Assembly: GCF_010882125.1 (NCBI RefSeq)
Contig: NZ_JAAGVZ010000027.1
Coordinates: forward strand, 1 to 36,742
Direction: 5' to 3'
Origin: Peribacillus alkalitolerans
GTDB lineage: Bacteria; Bacillota; Bacilli; Bacillales; DSM-1321
Length of the DNA: 36,742 nucleotides
Positions 14,262 through 23,208 of the stretch are shown here, piece by piece (within the stretch, counting starts at the first letter, position 1; each line of letters starts with the position of its first letter). The notes under the pieces were generated by a model. The model saw only the letters and a program-made list of their open reading frames with translations, had not been told where the DNA came from and did no database searches. The translations under genes and the position numbers were made by a program.

Positions 14262-15404
14262 ATGTTTATAAAAACTGACCAACAAGAGGAGCTACTTACA
14301 AGATTAGAACCTTTACTTCAGAAAATTTCAAATCGGTCCCATGAATTAGAAGAAAGCAGGGATTTTCCATTTGAGAATATAGAAGATTTAGTTCGGATTG
14401 GCTATAGTTCCTGGACACTACCAAAACATGAAGGGGGAATGGGATTAGGACTGTACGATTTCCTTCTTTGTCAGGAAAAAATCGCAGAAGCCTGTGGACC
14501 AACTTCTTTGTCGATTGGATGGCACTCTGGAATTGTTATGCAATTACAAGAGAACCGCGATTGGGAAGCAGGAATATTACATGAGACCTTTCAACGAATC
14601 AAGAAGGGTGCGTTAATCAATCGTGCAGCAACAGAGCCGGCAACAGGGAGCCCTACAAGAGGAGGAGTCCCGTCTACCCATGCTCATAAGGTCCAGGACG
14701 GATGGATCATTACGGGTAGAAAAACATACACGTCACTGGCACCTATGCTCGATTTATTTATCGTAAATGCTTGGATAACGGAAGAGAATAGAATGGGTTG
14801 GTTTTTGGTTGACCGAATCCAGCCGGGTGTGAGCATTGAAAAAACATGGGATGTCATTAGCATGCAAGGAACTGGCAGTGAGGACTTAATTTTGGATGGG
14901 GTAATAATAGAAGATAAATTTTTAGTGGAAGAACCAAAAGGGATGGAAAAAAAGGGAGAGGGTTGGCTCCTCCATATACCAGCCTGCTACTTAGGGATTG
15001 CATCGGCAGCAAGGAATTATGCAATAAATTTTGCAAACGAGTACGCTCCTAATAGCATTAAAGCTCCAATTGCTACACTGCCAAATGTCCAACGGCAAAT
15101 TGGTGAAATCGAGATGGAACTCATGCAATCGAGACATTTCTTATATTCAGTTGCAGATAAGTGGCAAAATCAATTCGATTTAAGAGAACAGTTAACGCCA
15201 CACTTAGCTGCAGTCAAGCATTCCGTAACGAACTCTGCGATCAAAATTGTGGATAAAGCAATGAGAATTGTTGGAGCACAGAGTCTTCAAAGAACCAATC
15301 CTCTATCTACCTATTACCGGAACGTGAGGGCTGGGCTCCATAATCCACCCATGGACGATGCAGCAATTAATTTGCTGGCTCAGTGGTCTAATTTGAAAAA
15401 ATAG
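14262..15404 (+). CDS. ydbM: Acyl-CoA dehydrogenase family protein (YdbM-like)
   Basis: A 380-residue FAD-dependent protein of the acyl-CoA dehydrogenase superfamily. The N-terminal helical domain includes FPFENIEDLVRIGYSSWTLPKHEGGMGLGL, the beta-domain has AATEPATGSPTRGG and DGWIITGRKTYTSLAP, and the C-terminal helical domain ends YYRNVRAGLHNPPMDDAAINLLAQW. Length and the C-terminal signature match B. subtilis YdbM. The ending resembles the type-2 C-terminal domain seen also in flavin monooxygenases such as DszC, and I do not see an obvious catalytic glutamate of classical ACADs, so the reaction is uncertain. GGGAGG precedes the ATG. msrA follows 55 bases later. Confidence 0.8.
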   Translation: MFIKTDQQEELLTRLEPLLQKISNRSHELEESRDFPFENIEDLVRIGYSSWTLPKHEGGMGLGLYDFLLCQEKIAEACGPTSLSIGWHSGIVMQLQENRDWEAGILHETFQRIKKGALINRAATEPATGSPTRGGVPSTHAHKVQDGWIITGRKTYTSLAPMLDLFIVNAWITEENRMGWFLVDRIQPGVSIEKTWDVISMQGTGSEDLILDGVIIEDKFLVEEPKGMEKKGEGWLLHIPACYLGIASAARNYAINFANEYAPNSIKAPIATLPNVQRQIGEIEMELMQSRHFLYSVADKWQNQFDLREQLTPHLAAVKHSVTNSAIKIVDKAMRIVGAQSLQRTNPLSTYYRNVRAGLHNPPMDDAAINLLAQWSNLKK

Positions 15405-15459
15405 ATTATTATTTTCTATATTATTAATTACATGTTTTAAGGGAAAGGAATCAATAAAA

Positions 15460-15984
15460 ATGCAAAAAGCAACATTTGCTGGAGGATGTTTCTGGTGCAT
15501 GGTGACACCATTCGAAGAATTACCGGGTATTGGAGGAATTGTTTCAGGATACACAGGTGGCACTACTGAAAACCCAAACTACGAAGAAGTAAAAACAGGC
15601 AAAACAGGACACGTTGAAGTGGTACAAATAACTTTTGATCCTGAAGTTTTCCCTTATGAAAAATTGCTTGAGCTTTATTGGCAACAAATTGACCCGACGG
15701 ATGCAGAAGGCCAGTTCCATGATCGTGGAACACAGTATCGAACAGGTATCTATTATCACAACGAAACACAAAAAGAATTGGCACTTCAATCAAAAAGGGA
15801 ATTAGAATTAAGTGGACGTTTTTCGAAACCGATTGTCACGGAAATATTGCCAGCCGAACCATTTTATCCAGCGGAAGAGTATCATCAAGGCTATCATAAG
15901 AAAAATCCAAAACACTATAAAGAAGACCGCGAAGAGTCTGGCCGTGATCAGTTTATTGGAGATCATTGGAAAAACAAAGAGTGA
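15460..15984 (+). CDS. msrA: Peptide-methionine (S)-S-oxide reductase MsrA
   Basis: A 174-residue MsrA that repairs oxidised methionine (S-sulfoxide) in proteins and free form. The active-site GGCFWCMVTPFEELPGI contains nucleophile C10 with C13. Further family marks are GYTGGTTENPNYEEV, HVEVVQITFDP and FHDRGTQYRTGIYYH. Only these two cysteines occur; there is no C-terminal resolving cysteine, so recycling would use C13 or thioredoxin directly. MsrB is not adjacent. AAGGGAAAGGA precedes the ATG and a terminator follows. Confidence 0.97.
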   Translation: MQKATFAGGCFWCMVTPFEELPGIGGIVSGYTGGTTENPNYEEVKTGKTGHVEVVQITFDPEVFPYEKLLELYWQQIDPTDAEGQFHDRGTQYRTGIYYHNETQKELALQSKRELELSGRFSKPIVTEILPAEPFYPAEEYHQGYHKKNPKHYKEDREESGRDQFIGDHWKNKE

Positions 15985-16006
15985 AGTATAACTTCTAATA
16001 TGAATG

Positions 16007-16042
16007 AACCAGTCTACCACTTGTGAAAGGACTGGTTTTTTT
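16007..16042 (+). terminator. Terminator of msrA
   Basis: AACCAGTC and GACTGGTT form an 8-bp stem with a 15-base loop, followed by seven T, just after the msrA stop. Confidence 0.85.
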
Positions 16043-16111
16043 CTACTCAATTTACCTATTTCAAGGAAATTTTTGTATAATTAGAAATATTTAGGTGAAT
16101 GGGGTATTTCT

Positions 16112-16192
16112 TTGTTAGAAACTGAAAATGATATTTTACGATTAATTAGACAAGACGATTGGTTAATGGAGATTTTATTCCAAGGTAATTAA
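16112..16192 (+). pseudogene. N-terminal remnant of a nucleotidyltransferase-family gene
   Basis: AGGTGA and a TTG start lead into a 26-residue frame, MLETENDILRLIRQDDWLME and six more residues, then a stop. This opening resembles the N-terminus of the roughly 190-residue nucleotidyltransferase family in bacilli that continues into a ...LPDWWI.AGFVR motif. That motif and the rest are absent, and no other frame downstream restores it. I therefore read it as a truncated relic; the family call rests on a short stretch. Confidence 0.45.
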
Positions 16193-16304
16193 ATTGAAAA
16201 TACGATGAATGAAAGTATAGATTCCTTTACGCTAACGAAAAGCAGGATATTTTCCAATCTAAATTGAATATGTCTTTATATGTCAATAATTTGCAGGTGA
16301 GAGA

Positions 16305-16928
16305 ATGTTAGATCTTCGTTATAAATGGAAACCTTTTTTAAATTATGGGCAAATGATTGAATTTGAAAAAAACAAGATTATATATCGCCAAGGGGAAACA
16401 GGAAAAGGTATTTACTATTTATGTAAGGGAGAGGTGAAAATTACTCTTCTTTCTGATAGAGGAGATGAACGTATCATAAATATAGTACCACCTGGGATGC
16501 TATTTGGGGAGCATGGAATTCATAATGAACACTATTTAACCGGTGCCTATACATGTCGTCAAAGTATGATCTATCACTTCTCTGATGAGGTTTTATCCAT
16601 GATTTGCAAGGAACATCCAGAAGCGTCAATGATTTTTACTAATTCTCTCATCTATAAATTTAGAATACTAGCTGAAATCATCTCGTACTTAGATTGTCCA
16701 GTAGAACAACAGATGGCATACTATTTAGTTAAGTTATATCAAGAAAATGGAAATGTTCCAATGAATCAGACGTCTTTTGCAAAATACATTGGCACATCAC
16801 GTTTAACCGTAAATAAAGTCATTCAAAAGTGGAAGCAGGAAGATTATATTGACCTTAATAGTCGTCAAATCATTATTAAGGATATGAACAGAATGAAAGC
16901 GATTGCCCACAATCTAGCAGAAGCTTAG
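16305..16928 (+). CDS. Crp/Fnr-family transcriptional regulator (copy A)
   Basis: A 207-residue regulator with an N-terminal cyclic-nucleotide-binding-like beta-barrel (about residues 10-110: IIYRQGETGKGIYYLCKGEVKITLLSDRGDERIINIVPPGMLFGEHGI) and a C-terminal winged helix (about 140-200: NQTSFAKYIGTSRLTVNKVIQKWKQEDYI). It lacks the cysteine arrangement of oxygen-sensing Fnr. The GE..R.P phosphate cassette of true cAMP receptors is also absent, so the ligand is unknown. AGGTGAGAG precedes the ATG. It faces copy B tail to tail just before the aromatic catabolic cluster and may control it. Confidence 0.88.
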   Translation: MLDLRYKWKPFLNYGQMIEFEKNKIIYRQGETGKGIYYLCKGEVKITLLSDRGDERIINIVPPGMLFGEHGIHNEHYLTGAYTCRQSMIYHFSDEVLSMICKEHPEASMIFTNSLIYKFRILAEIISYLDCPVEQQMAYYLVKLYQENGNVPMNQTSFAKYIGTSRLTVNKVIQKWKQEDYIDLNSRQIIIKDMNRMKAIAHNLAEA

Positions 16929-16943
16929 AAATAAATGAAGATC

Positions 16944-17567
16944 TTATCTAACCAGATTTCTTAAGAAGTCTGGATTTTTTATAAAATACTTTCTTTTTTT
17001 GATTTCAATTATGTCGTCTTCTTGCCATTTCTTTAATATTTTATAGACGGTAATCCGAGTTAGACCTGTACAACTAGCCAAATCTTGTTGATAAAGTGGG
17101 ACCTCATAATTTTTAAATTCATCACAAACATTTTGAAGAAGTAATGCCATTTTTTGCTCGGATGAAAGCGTATTCAAATTAATCCGATCTATTAAAATTC
17201 TCATTTTATGAATGACTGTTTTTGAAAAAAGCATAAATAGCTCTGGATGAATAGTAATAAGTTGATTAAATTCTTCACAGGAAAAGCGATAGAGAACCGA
17301 ATCCATAACTGCTATAGCAGTGGTGAAATGAGTATTTAAATCCAGAGCTTGGACACCAAGAAGTTGGTTAGGTACGACAATGTTTAGAATTCTTTCCTTT
17401 CCTGTAGCGGTTGCCGTAACAATCCTTACTAATCCTTTATGAAGGAAATAAAATTCATTTCCTTTCATCCCTTGTGAGTAGATCGTTTCTTTCCCTTTAA
17501 TAAATTTCCTCGTACCATACTTTAAATAGTCTTCCCAATTATAAGCGCTTTCGTAGACAGTAACCAC
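16944..17567 (-). CDS. Crp/Fnr-family transcriptional regulator (copy B)
   Basis: A 207-residue paralogue of the preceding regulator: sensor barrel (TIYSQGMKGNEFYFLHKGLVRIVTATATGKERILNIVVPNQLLG) and winged helix (YQQDLASCTGLTRITVYKILKKWQEDDII). The start is GTG with AGGGGG upstream. It is transcribed divergently from the flavin monooxygenase across a 230-base AT-rich intergenic region, which makes it the likelier direct regulator of the 3-hydroxyanthranilate cluster; Crp-type activators control aromatic catabolism in other bacteria. The effector is not predictable. No convincing Crp palindrome was found by eye in the intergenic region. Confidence 0.88.
   Translation of the reverse strand: MVTVYESAYNWEDYLKYGTRKFIKGKETIYSQGMKGNEFYFLHKGLVRIVTATATGKERILNIVVPNQLLGVQALDLNTHFTTAIAVMDSVLYRFSCEEFNQLITIHPELFMLFSKTVIHKMRILIDRINLNTLSSEQKMALLLQNVCDEFKNYEVPLYQQDLASCTGLTRITVYKILKKWQEDDIIEIKKRKYFIKNPDFLRNLVR
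16951..16981 (+). terminator. Terminator shared by the two convergent Crp/Fnr genes
   Basis: CCAGA plus TTCTTAAGAA plus TCTGG is a nearly perfect palindrome (one wobble) followed by six T on the plus strand. It terminates copy A while lying inside the last codons of copy B. Confidence 0.7.
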
Positions 17568-17797
17568 ATCAGAACCCCCTTAAAAATCATTAGTTAATTT
17601 CAAAGGTTGTAAAAATCAGAGTTCATTTTAATTATTATCATAAGGTAAATAAAAATAATTTACTATAATTAGTTTAATAATTTAGACTTTTTTGAATATT
17701 TTATAGAATTTACGTTAATTAGCTTACAATTATGAAAACAAAAAAGTATTACAATTCAATTAGAATTTTAAAATCTTGAATCTTGAGGAGGGAATGT

Positions 17798-19276
17798 ATG
17801 GGAATCCGAACTGGAGCTCAATACATACAAGGATTAAAATCAAAAAAGCCAGAAGTTTGGTTATCTGGTAAAAAAGTGACGAACGTATATGATGAGGCTG
17901 TTTTTCAGCAGCCGATTCATGAAATTGCTAGACTGTACGATATGCAACATGACCCTCAATATCAAGAAAAGATTACTCATATTTGTGAAGAAACGGGAGA
18001 AAGAGTAAACAATGCATTTTTAGTTCCTAAGAGCTTTGAGGATTTAAAAAAACGAAGAGCTGTTTTTGAAGAGTTCGCGAAAGCTACGTTTGGACTAATG
18101 GGTAGAACTCCTGATTTTTTAAATACAGTAGTAACCTCTCTATATTATAATTCTTGGTTTTTTGAAAACTATAATAAGAATTGGGCTGAAAACGTTCGTA
18201 ATTATTATAAATATGTTCGTGATAATGACATATTCTTAACACATGCGATTATCAATCCTCAAAATGATAGAAGTAAAACCTCTCACGAGCAAAAAGATGA
18301 ATTTACCCATTTAGGGGCTGTAAAAGAAACGCCAGATGGATTAGTTGTAAGAGGAGCTAAAATGCTAGCTACGCTTGCACCTATTACAGAGGAAGTTATT
18401 ATTTATTCTTTCCCTGGCTTTAGCCCAGGAGATGAAAAATATGCACTTGCTTTTGCTGTTCCAATCGATATACCAGGACTAAGAATTATTTGCCGTGAGC
18501 CAGCGCAGGACGGTACACGACCGTTATATGACCATCCACTAGCTTCTAGATTTGAGGAAATGGATGCATTGCTAGTCTTTGATGATGTAGTTGTACCATG
18601 GGACAGAGTATTCTTATATAACAATGTAGAAGCAGCAAATAAGCTTTATCCAATGACAGGAGCAGGTCAACAACCTGCCCATCAATCTGGAGTTAGAGGA
18701 TTAATCAAGCTTCAATTTGCAACTGAAGTAGCTATGAAGCTAGCAGACACAATTGGAGTAGATGGTTATCTAAACGTACAAAATGATTTAGGTGAATTAA
18801 TTCAGTCCGTTGAATCGATTAGAGCCTTACTTAATATAGCAGAATACGAATATACTTTTACTGAGCATGGTGAAGCAATGCCTGACTATGTCGCGCTTGA
18901 AACTATTAGAGGTTTACTGCCTAAAATGTATCCAAGAGCAATCGAGGTTATTCAAATCATTGGTGCAGGCGGTTTATTAATGTCTCCAACTGGTGCTGAT
19001 TTTATGAATGAGGCATTAAGAGACGATATTAATAAATATTATGTAGGTAGAGCTGGAATATCTTCGTTAGATAGAGTTAGCATTTTTAAACTAGCTTGGG
19101 ATTTAAGTGGCGAAGCCTTCGGTCAACGCTTACTTCAATATGAACGTTATTATACAGGTGATCCAATTCGTAAAAGAGCGATCTTTTTTAACAATTATAA
19201 GCGTCAGAGAGCACTTGAGTTAGTTGATCAGGCATTAAAAGTAAGTGTTTTAGATAAGGAAGTGATGAAAAAATAG
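17798..19276 (+). CDS. HpaB-type FADH2-dependent aromatic monooxygenase, probable anthranilate 3-monooxygenase
   Basis: A 492-residue oxygenase component of a two-component flavin monooxygenase, family 4-hydroxyphenylacetate 3-monooxygenase (HpaB). It opens [21 protein letters not shown], has GLMGRTPDF (R103), ...[17 protein letters not shown] (H149, flavin/substrate region), [17 protein letters not shown], and [21 protein letters not shown]. The enzyme uses reduced FAD from a separate reductase to ortho-hydroxylate an aromatic. Position immediately ahead of 3-hydroxyanthranilate dioxygenase suggests anthranilate as substrate, as characterised for the related Geobacillus thermodenitrificans system. 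This is inference from context; 4-hydroxyphenylacetate or another phenol remains possible. A TTG at 17783 is in frame, but GAGGAGGG precedes the ATG used. Its reductase gene downstream is broken. Confidence 0.85.
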   Translation: MGIRTGAQYIQGLKSKKPEVWLSGKKVTNVYDEAVFQQPIHEIARLYDMQHDPQYQEKITHICEETGERVNNAFLVPKSFEDLKKRRAVFEEFAKATFGLMGRTPDFLNTVVTSLYYNSWFFENYNKNWAENVRNYYKYVRDNDIFLTHAIINPQNDRSKTSHEQKDEFTHLGAVKETPDGLVVRGAKMLATLAPITEEVIIYSFPGFSPGDEKYALAFAVPIDIPGLRIICREPAQDGTRPLYDHPLASRFEEMDALLVFDDVVVPWDRVFLYNNVEAANKLYPMTGAGQQPAHQSGVRGLIKLQFATEVAMKLADTIGVDGYLNVQNDLGELIQSVESIRALLNIAEYEYTFTEHGEAMPDYVALETIRGLLPKMYPRAIEVIQIIGAGGLLMSPTGADFMNEALRDDINKYYVGRAGISSLDRVSIFKLAWDLSGEAFGQRLLQYERYYTGDPIRKRAIFFNNYKRQRALELVDQALKVSVLDKEVMKK

Positions 19277-19306
19277 GTTTTATTTCATAAAGAGACTTAT
19301 ATATGA

Positions 19307-19629
19307 CCACCGATCTTCCAAGGATCTATTACAGGTGTTCTGAAAAACTTATTCGATTTAATGAATCCGCTTTCATTAAGAAATAAAGTTATGGGCTTTG
19401 TTGCAAATGGGGGAACCGTACCAGCATTATCTTGTCATTGAAAATCAATTGAAACCAATTGCCGGTTACTTTCGTGCCTTTATAGCACCAAGCTGTGTAC
19501 GCTCATAGCGATCATTTTAATAAGCAAAATGAATTGGTTGATCCAGAAGTATTAAATCGAATTTCTCAATTGGCAGAAGAAGTGGTGTTTATGCATAAAG
19601 CATTAAAACTGAATCATGCCAAGTGCTAG
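19307..19629 (+). pseudogene. Broken flavin reductase (NADPH-dependent FMN/FAD reductase family)
   Basis: Three consecutive frames read as one flavodoxin-like reductase. Frame one (from 19307) gives PPIFQGSITGVLKNLFDLMN and ...NKVMGFVANGGT. After a one-base shift near 19420 it continues YQHYLVIENQLKPIAGYFRA and FIAPSC. After a second shift near 19499 it continues YAHSDHFNKQNELVDPEVLN... and ends at TAG 19629. The N-terminal ~65 residues with the flavin-binding start are missing. It sits 30 bases after the monooxygenase and probably once supplied it with reduced flavin. Family from the typical GS-TG-LKN--D-- active-site region. Confidence 0.85.
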
Positions 19630-19669
19630 ATTATATAATATTTTTTAAATCGAAGGGAGTCTATTAAAG

Positions 19670-20209
19670 ATGACATCTCCATTTAACCCTATTAATCTAA
19701 TGAAATTTATTGAGGAAAACAAGGACCAGCTTAAACCTCCAGTTAATAACAAGCTTATTTGGAAAGATGCCGAATTAATGGTCATGCTTTTAGGAGGTCC
19801 AAATAAAAGACGAGACTTCCATGTAGACCCATCAGAGGAAATTTTTTATCAAATTAAAGGTAGCTGCTATGTAGAAGTAATAAATAGTCAAGGGAATCGT
19901 GAGGTAGTAGAGGTAAAAGAGGGCGAGATGTTCTTACTGCCGGCTAATGTACCTCATTCTCCGCATAGAGTTGCGGACACAATTGGGTTAGTCATTGAGC
20001 GTAATCGTGCCGAGGGGGAGCTTGAGGATTTCGTATGGTTTTGTGACCAATGTGACCAGGAAATGCACCGAGTGACTATTCAGCTTACTAATATTGAAGT
20101 TCAAGTGAAAGAAGCCATTGGGGGTTTTAATGGTAGCATAGAGCTTAGAACGTGCAAGAGTTGTGGAAATATCATGCCTCCGGAAGCGAGTGAATGGAAA
20201 TGCGAGTAG
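19670..20209 (+). CDS. nbaC: 3-hydroxyanthranilate 3,4-dioxygenase
   Basis: A 179-residue iron(II) cupin dioxygenase opening the ring of 3-hydroxyanthranilate to 2-amino-3-carboxymuconate semialdehyde (ACMS). Metal ligands are visible as H51 and E57 in RRDFHVDPSEEIFYQIKGS and H96 in NVPHSPHR. R48 would contact the substrate carboxylate. The C-terminal rubredoxin-like site of bacterial forms is complete: C125-x-x-C128 and C162-x-x-C165. Length equals the bacterial family. AAGGGAG precedes the ATG. First intact gene after the reductase relic; the next gene overlaps it by 16 bases, so translation is coupled. Confidence 0.96.
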   Translation: MTSPFNPINLMKFIEENKDQLKPPVNNKLIWKDAELMVMLLGGPNKRRDFHVDPSEEIFYQIKGSCYVEVINSQGNREVVEVKEGEMFLLPANVPHSPHRVADTIGLVIERNRAEGELEDFVWFCDQCDQEMHRVTIQLTNIEVQVKEAIGGFNGSIELRTCKSCGNIMPPEASEWKCE

Positions 20210-21210
20210 ATTTTCATACTCACATTATTCCGGAGAATTTCTCCGAGTTAACCCAAGGGTTGACCGGTGAAAGATGGCCTACACTAGAGAGAACGTGTGC
20301 TTGTGGGGCGAATATTATGGTCGCTGGGAAAGTTTTCCGAGAAGTAACCGATCAGGTTTGGAGTACAGAAAAGCGTATCTATGATATGGAGAGGGAAATG
20401 GTCGATATTCAAGTTTTATCACCAATCCCGGTCACTTTCTCCTACTGGGCTCCTCCTAAGCAAGCAGAATTACTTGCGAGAATTCAAAATGATTTTATAG
20501 CCGAAACAGTAAACCAATATCCAACCAAATTCATTGGTTTAGGAACGGTCCCATTGCAGGATATTCAAGTAGCAATTCGAGAAATGGATCGTTGCCTGCA
20601 TGAGTTAGGGCTAAAGGGGATTGAAATTGGAACGAATATTAATGGAACCAATTTAGATGATCCTAGATTCATTGAATTTTTTGAAATGGCAGAGAAGTGG
20701 AATGTACCTTTATTTATTCATCCATGGGAAACGTTAGGGAAGGAACGCATGCCACGACATAACTTAATGTACACTGTGGGAATGCCAAGTGAAACTGCTT
20801 TAGCGGGTGCGAGCTTAATATTAGGTGGGGTAATGGATAAATTCCCGAACTTGAAAATCTGCTTTGCCCATGGTGGAGGATCTCTTCCTTATTTGCTTCC
20901 ACGGCTAGATCAAGGCTGGAAGGTATGGCCACATTTACGATTGCTAGAGAATCCACCAAGCTTTTATGCAAAGAAGTTTTATTATGATTCACTAGTAAAT
21001 GATCCGATCAATTTGAATTACTTACTTCAAAATATTGGATATGAAAAAATAATTATGGGCTCAGATTATCCTTTTTTACTTAGAGAAGTTCCACCTGGCA
21101 AGGTCATCGATGATACACTTGGGCTTTCACAAGTACAAACGGATGCTATGCTAGGAATGAATGCACTTCGTTTCTTAAATATCACTATAAAAGATGGTGT
21201 GAAAATATGA
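20194..21210 (+). CDS. nbaD: 2-amino-3-carboxymuconate-6-semialdehyde decarboxylase (ACMSD)
   Basis: A 338-residue amidohydrolase-superfamily zinc enzyme that decarboxylates ACMS to 2-aminomuconate semialdehyde, preventing spontaneous closure to quinolinate. Metal ligands match the Pseudomonas enzyme: H8 and H10 (VDFHTHIIP), H176 (FIHPWETLG), H226 (CFAHGGG) and D291 (GSDYPF); R49 is the substrate-binding arginine candidate. The frame overlaps the end of the dioxygenase gene by 16 bases. An in-frame ATG six bases later (20200) is an equally possible start. The stop overlaps the next start codon (ATGA). Confidence 0.95.
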   Translation: MEMRVDFHTHIIPENFSELTQGLTGERWPTLERTCACGANIMVAGKVFREVTDQVWSTEKRIYDMEREMVDIQVLSPIPVTFSYWAPPKQAELLARIQNDFIAETVNQYPTKFIGLGTVPLQDIQVAIREMDRCLHELGLKGIEIGTNINGTNLDDPRFIEFFEMAEKWNVPLFIHPWETLGKERMPRHNLMYTVGMPSETALAGASLILGGVMDKFPNLKICFAHGGGSLPYLLPRLDQGWKVWPHLRLLENPPSFYAKKFYYDSLVNDPINLNYLLQNIGYEKIIMGSDYPFLLREVPPGKVIDDTLGLSQVQTDAMLGMNALRFLNITIKDGVKI

Positions 21211-21668
21211 GAAGTGAACTACTTACTCCTGAGGAAAGGTTAAGCGAGCTTGGGTTAACCCTACCTCCTCCCCGTGCAGCAGCAGGAAATTATGTTAGCT
21301 GTGTTCGAACAGGCAATCTTATTTTCACGGCAGGTCAGGGCACAGATGAATATCGTGGCCGTTTGGGAGAGGACGTAACAATTGAAGAAGGGTATGCAGC
21401 AGCAAAACAATGTATGCTGAATCTTTTAACGGTTGTTAAACAAGAACTCGGAGAATTACGCAAAGTCAAGCGGATTGTGAAAATACTTGGATTTGTTAAT
21501 AGTACTTCAGATTTTACTGATCAGCCAAAAGTCATGAATGGTGCATCTGATTTACTCGTACAAGTGTTTGGTGAAAAGGGTAAACACGGTCGATCTTCTA
21601 TAGGAATGGCTCAGCTTCCACACAATAATGCGGTGGAAGTTGAGATGATATTAGAAATTGAAGAGTAG
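21207..21668 (+). CDS. nbaF: RidA-family 2-aminomuconate deaminase
   Basis: A 153-residue RidA/YjgF/UK114-fold protein: GNYVSCVRTGNLIFTAGQGTDE, then EEGYAAAKQCMLNLLTVVKQELGEL, and the active-site end RSSIGMAQLPHNNAVEVEMILEI with the conserved Arg before SS. Deaminases of this family (AmnE/NbaF) hydrolyse 2-aminomuconate to 4-oxalocrotonate and ammonia. The N-terminal ~20-residue extension (SELLTPEERLSELGLTLPPP) distinguishes it from housekeeping RidA. Its position between decarboxylase and semialdehyde dehydrogenase supports the role. Start overlaps the preceding stop by four bases. Confidence 0.88.
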   Translation: MRSELLTPEERLSELGLTLPPPRAAAGNYVSCVRTGNLIFTAGQGTDEYRGRLGEDVTIEEGYAAAKQCMLNLLTVVKQELGELRKVKRIVKILGFVNSTSDFTDQPKVMNGASDLLVQVFGEKGKHGRSSIGMAQLPHNNAVEVEMILEIEE

Positions 21669-21679
21669 GTGGACGGAAT

Positions 21680-23140
21680 TTGAGACAGATCCAACACAAA
21701 GTCATAAAGGATGCAAAGCTTTTTATAAATGGTGAATATATTGATTCCAATTCGGGAGAGTCATTCGATACGATTGATCCTGCAACGAATCAAAAGCTTG
21801 CGAGTGTAGCAAAAGCAAATGAACAAGACACTAAGCATGCAATTAATGTGGCAAAAGAAACATTTGATAGCGGTGTTTGGAGTGACATGCCTGTTGCAGA
21901 TAGGTCAATGATTCTTTGTCGTATGTCCGATCTTGTGATGGAGCGAGTCAATGACCTTGCACTAATTGAAACATTAGATGTTGGAAAACCAATTAAAGAA
22001 AGTCGGGGGTTTGATATCCCGAGGGCAGCTTCTAACCTACGATTCTTTGCAGAAATGGCAAACTATATTAATCATGAACATTATGATCACCATAAATTTA
22101 TGTCTTATTCTAAATATGCTCCAGTAGGAGTTACCAGCTTAATAATTCCATGGAACCTACCATTTATGCAAATGACGTGGAAGGCATCAGCAGCGATGGC
22201 AGCTGGAAATACAGTTGTAGTAAAACCAGCCTCCTATACCCCACTTAGTGCGCTAATGCTAGGTGAGATTGCTAACGAAGCGGGACTTCCTCCTGGTGTC
22301 TTAAATATTATTACTGGTCCTGGTGGGACAGTTGGTACAACGATGTCCACTCATCCACATGTAAGACGAATCTCATTTGTAGGAGAAAGTGCAACAGGTA
22401 AGACTGTTATGCAGAACGCTGCTTCGCAATTAATCCCTGTGTCACTTGAGTTAGGTGGTAAGTCCGCAAACATTGTCTTTGAGGATGCTGATTTAGACGA
22501 GGCTGTATCAGGATCCATTGAAGCGATTTACCGAAATCAAGGGGAAATTTGTCTTGCGGGTTCAAGATTACTAGTCCAAGAGAACATCTATGATCTCTTT
22601 CTCGATAAATTTGTCTCAGCAGTAAAAAAGATAAAAGTCGGAGATCCATTAAATGAAGATACGGATATGGGGGCATTGGTTTCAAAAAGTCATCTAGACT
22701 CAGTGGACCAATATGTGCAAATTGGTCTTTCTGAAGGGGCTAGGCTTGCTGTTGGTGGAAAAAAAGTAGCGGGTCTAGGTGAAGGAAACTTCTATGAACC
22801 TACCGTTTTATACGATGTTGATAACAAGATGAGGGTAGCTCAAGAAGAAATATTTGGTCCTGTTTTAGTGGTGATTCCTTTTAAAACAGAAGAAGATGCC
22901 ATCCGAATTGCCAATGATTCCGTTTACGGACTTGCAGGCGTCGTATGGACAAATGACCTTCGTCGCGCACACCGAGTGGCTTCAAAAGTAAATGCTGGTT
23001 TATTATGGATAAACTGCTGGTATTACAGAGATTTACGGACACCGTTTGGAGGTTCAAAAGCAAGTGGAATTGGTCGTGAGGGCGGCCGTCACAGCTTTGA
23101 ATTCTTTTCGGAAGCCAAAACGATTACATTGAAACTATAA
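21680..23140 (+). CDS. nbaE: 2-aminomuconate 6-semialdehyde dehydrogenase (ALDH superfamily)
   Basis: A 486-residue NAD(P)-dependent aldehyde dehydrogenase. Catalytic residues are N159 (PWNLP), E257 (LELGGKSAN) and C291 (NQGEICLAGSR). The cofactor region includes ITGPGGTVG and ISFVGESATG, and the C-terminal PFGGSKASGIGREGG is typical. It would oxidise 2-aminomuconate semialdehyde to 2-aminomuconate. The length and the operon context support this over other ALDH substrates such as 2-hydroxymuconate semialdehyde. The start is TTG with GGTGGACGG just upstream, 11 bases after the deaminase stop. A 120-base gap with a hairpin follows. Confidence 0.92.
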   Translation: MRQIQHKVIKDAKLFINGEYIDSNSGESFDTIDPATNQKLASVAKANEQDTKHAINVAKETFDSGVWSDMPVADRSMILCRMSDLVMERVNDLALIETLDVGKPIKESRGFDIPRAASNLRFFAEMANYINHEHYDHHKFMSYSKYAPVGVTSLIIPWNLPFMQMTWKASAAMAAGNTVVVKPASYTPLSALMLGEIANEAGLPPGVLNIITGPGGTVGTTMSTHPHVRRISFVGESATGKTVMQNAASQLIPVSLELGGKSANIVFEDADLDEAVSGSIEAIYRNQGEICLAGSRLLVQENIYDLFLDKFVSAVKKIKVGDPLNEDTDMGALVSKSHLDSVDQYVQIGLSEGARLAVGGKKVAGLGEGNFYEPTVLYDVDNKMRVAQEEIFGPVLVVIPFKTEEDAIRIANDSVYGLAGVVWTNDLRRAHRVASKVNAGLLWINCWYYRDLRTPFGGSKASGIGREGGRHSFEFFSEAKTITLKL

Positions 23141-23208
23141 AACTAGATTCTTTTCTATCTATTAATATTTTTGAAAAACAACATTTAAAGGAAAGCCGCC
23201 TAAAGGAA

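Noticed and set aside
17568-17797. Crp-type palindrome between regulator B and the monooxygenase
   Set aside because: The region is very AT-rich and several weak symmetries exist, but none fits TGTGA-N6-TCACA well enough to call.
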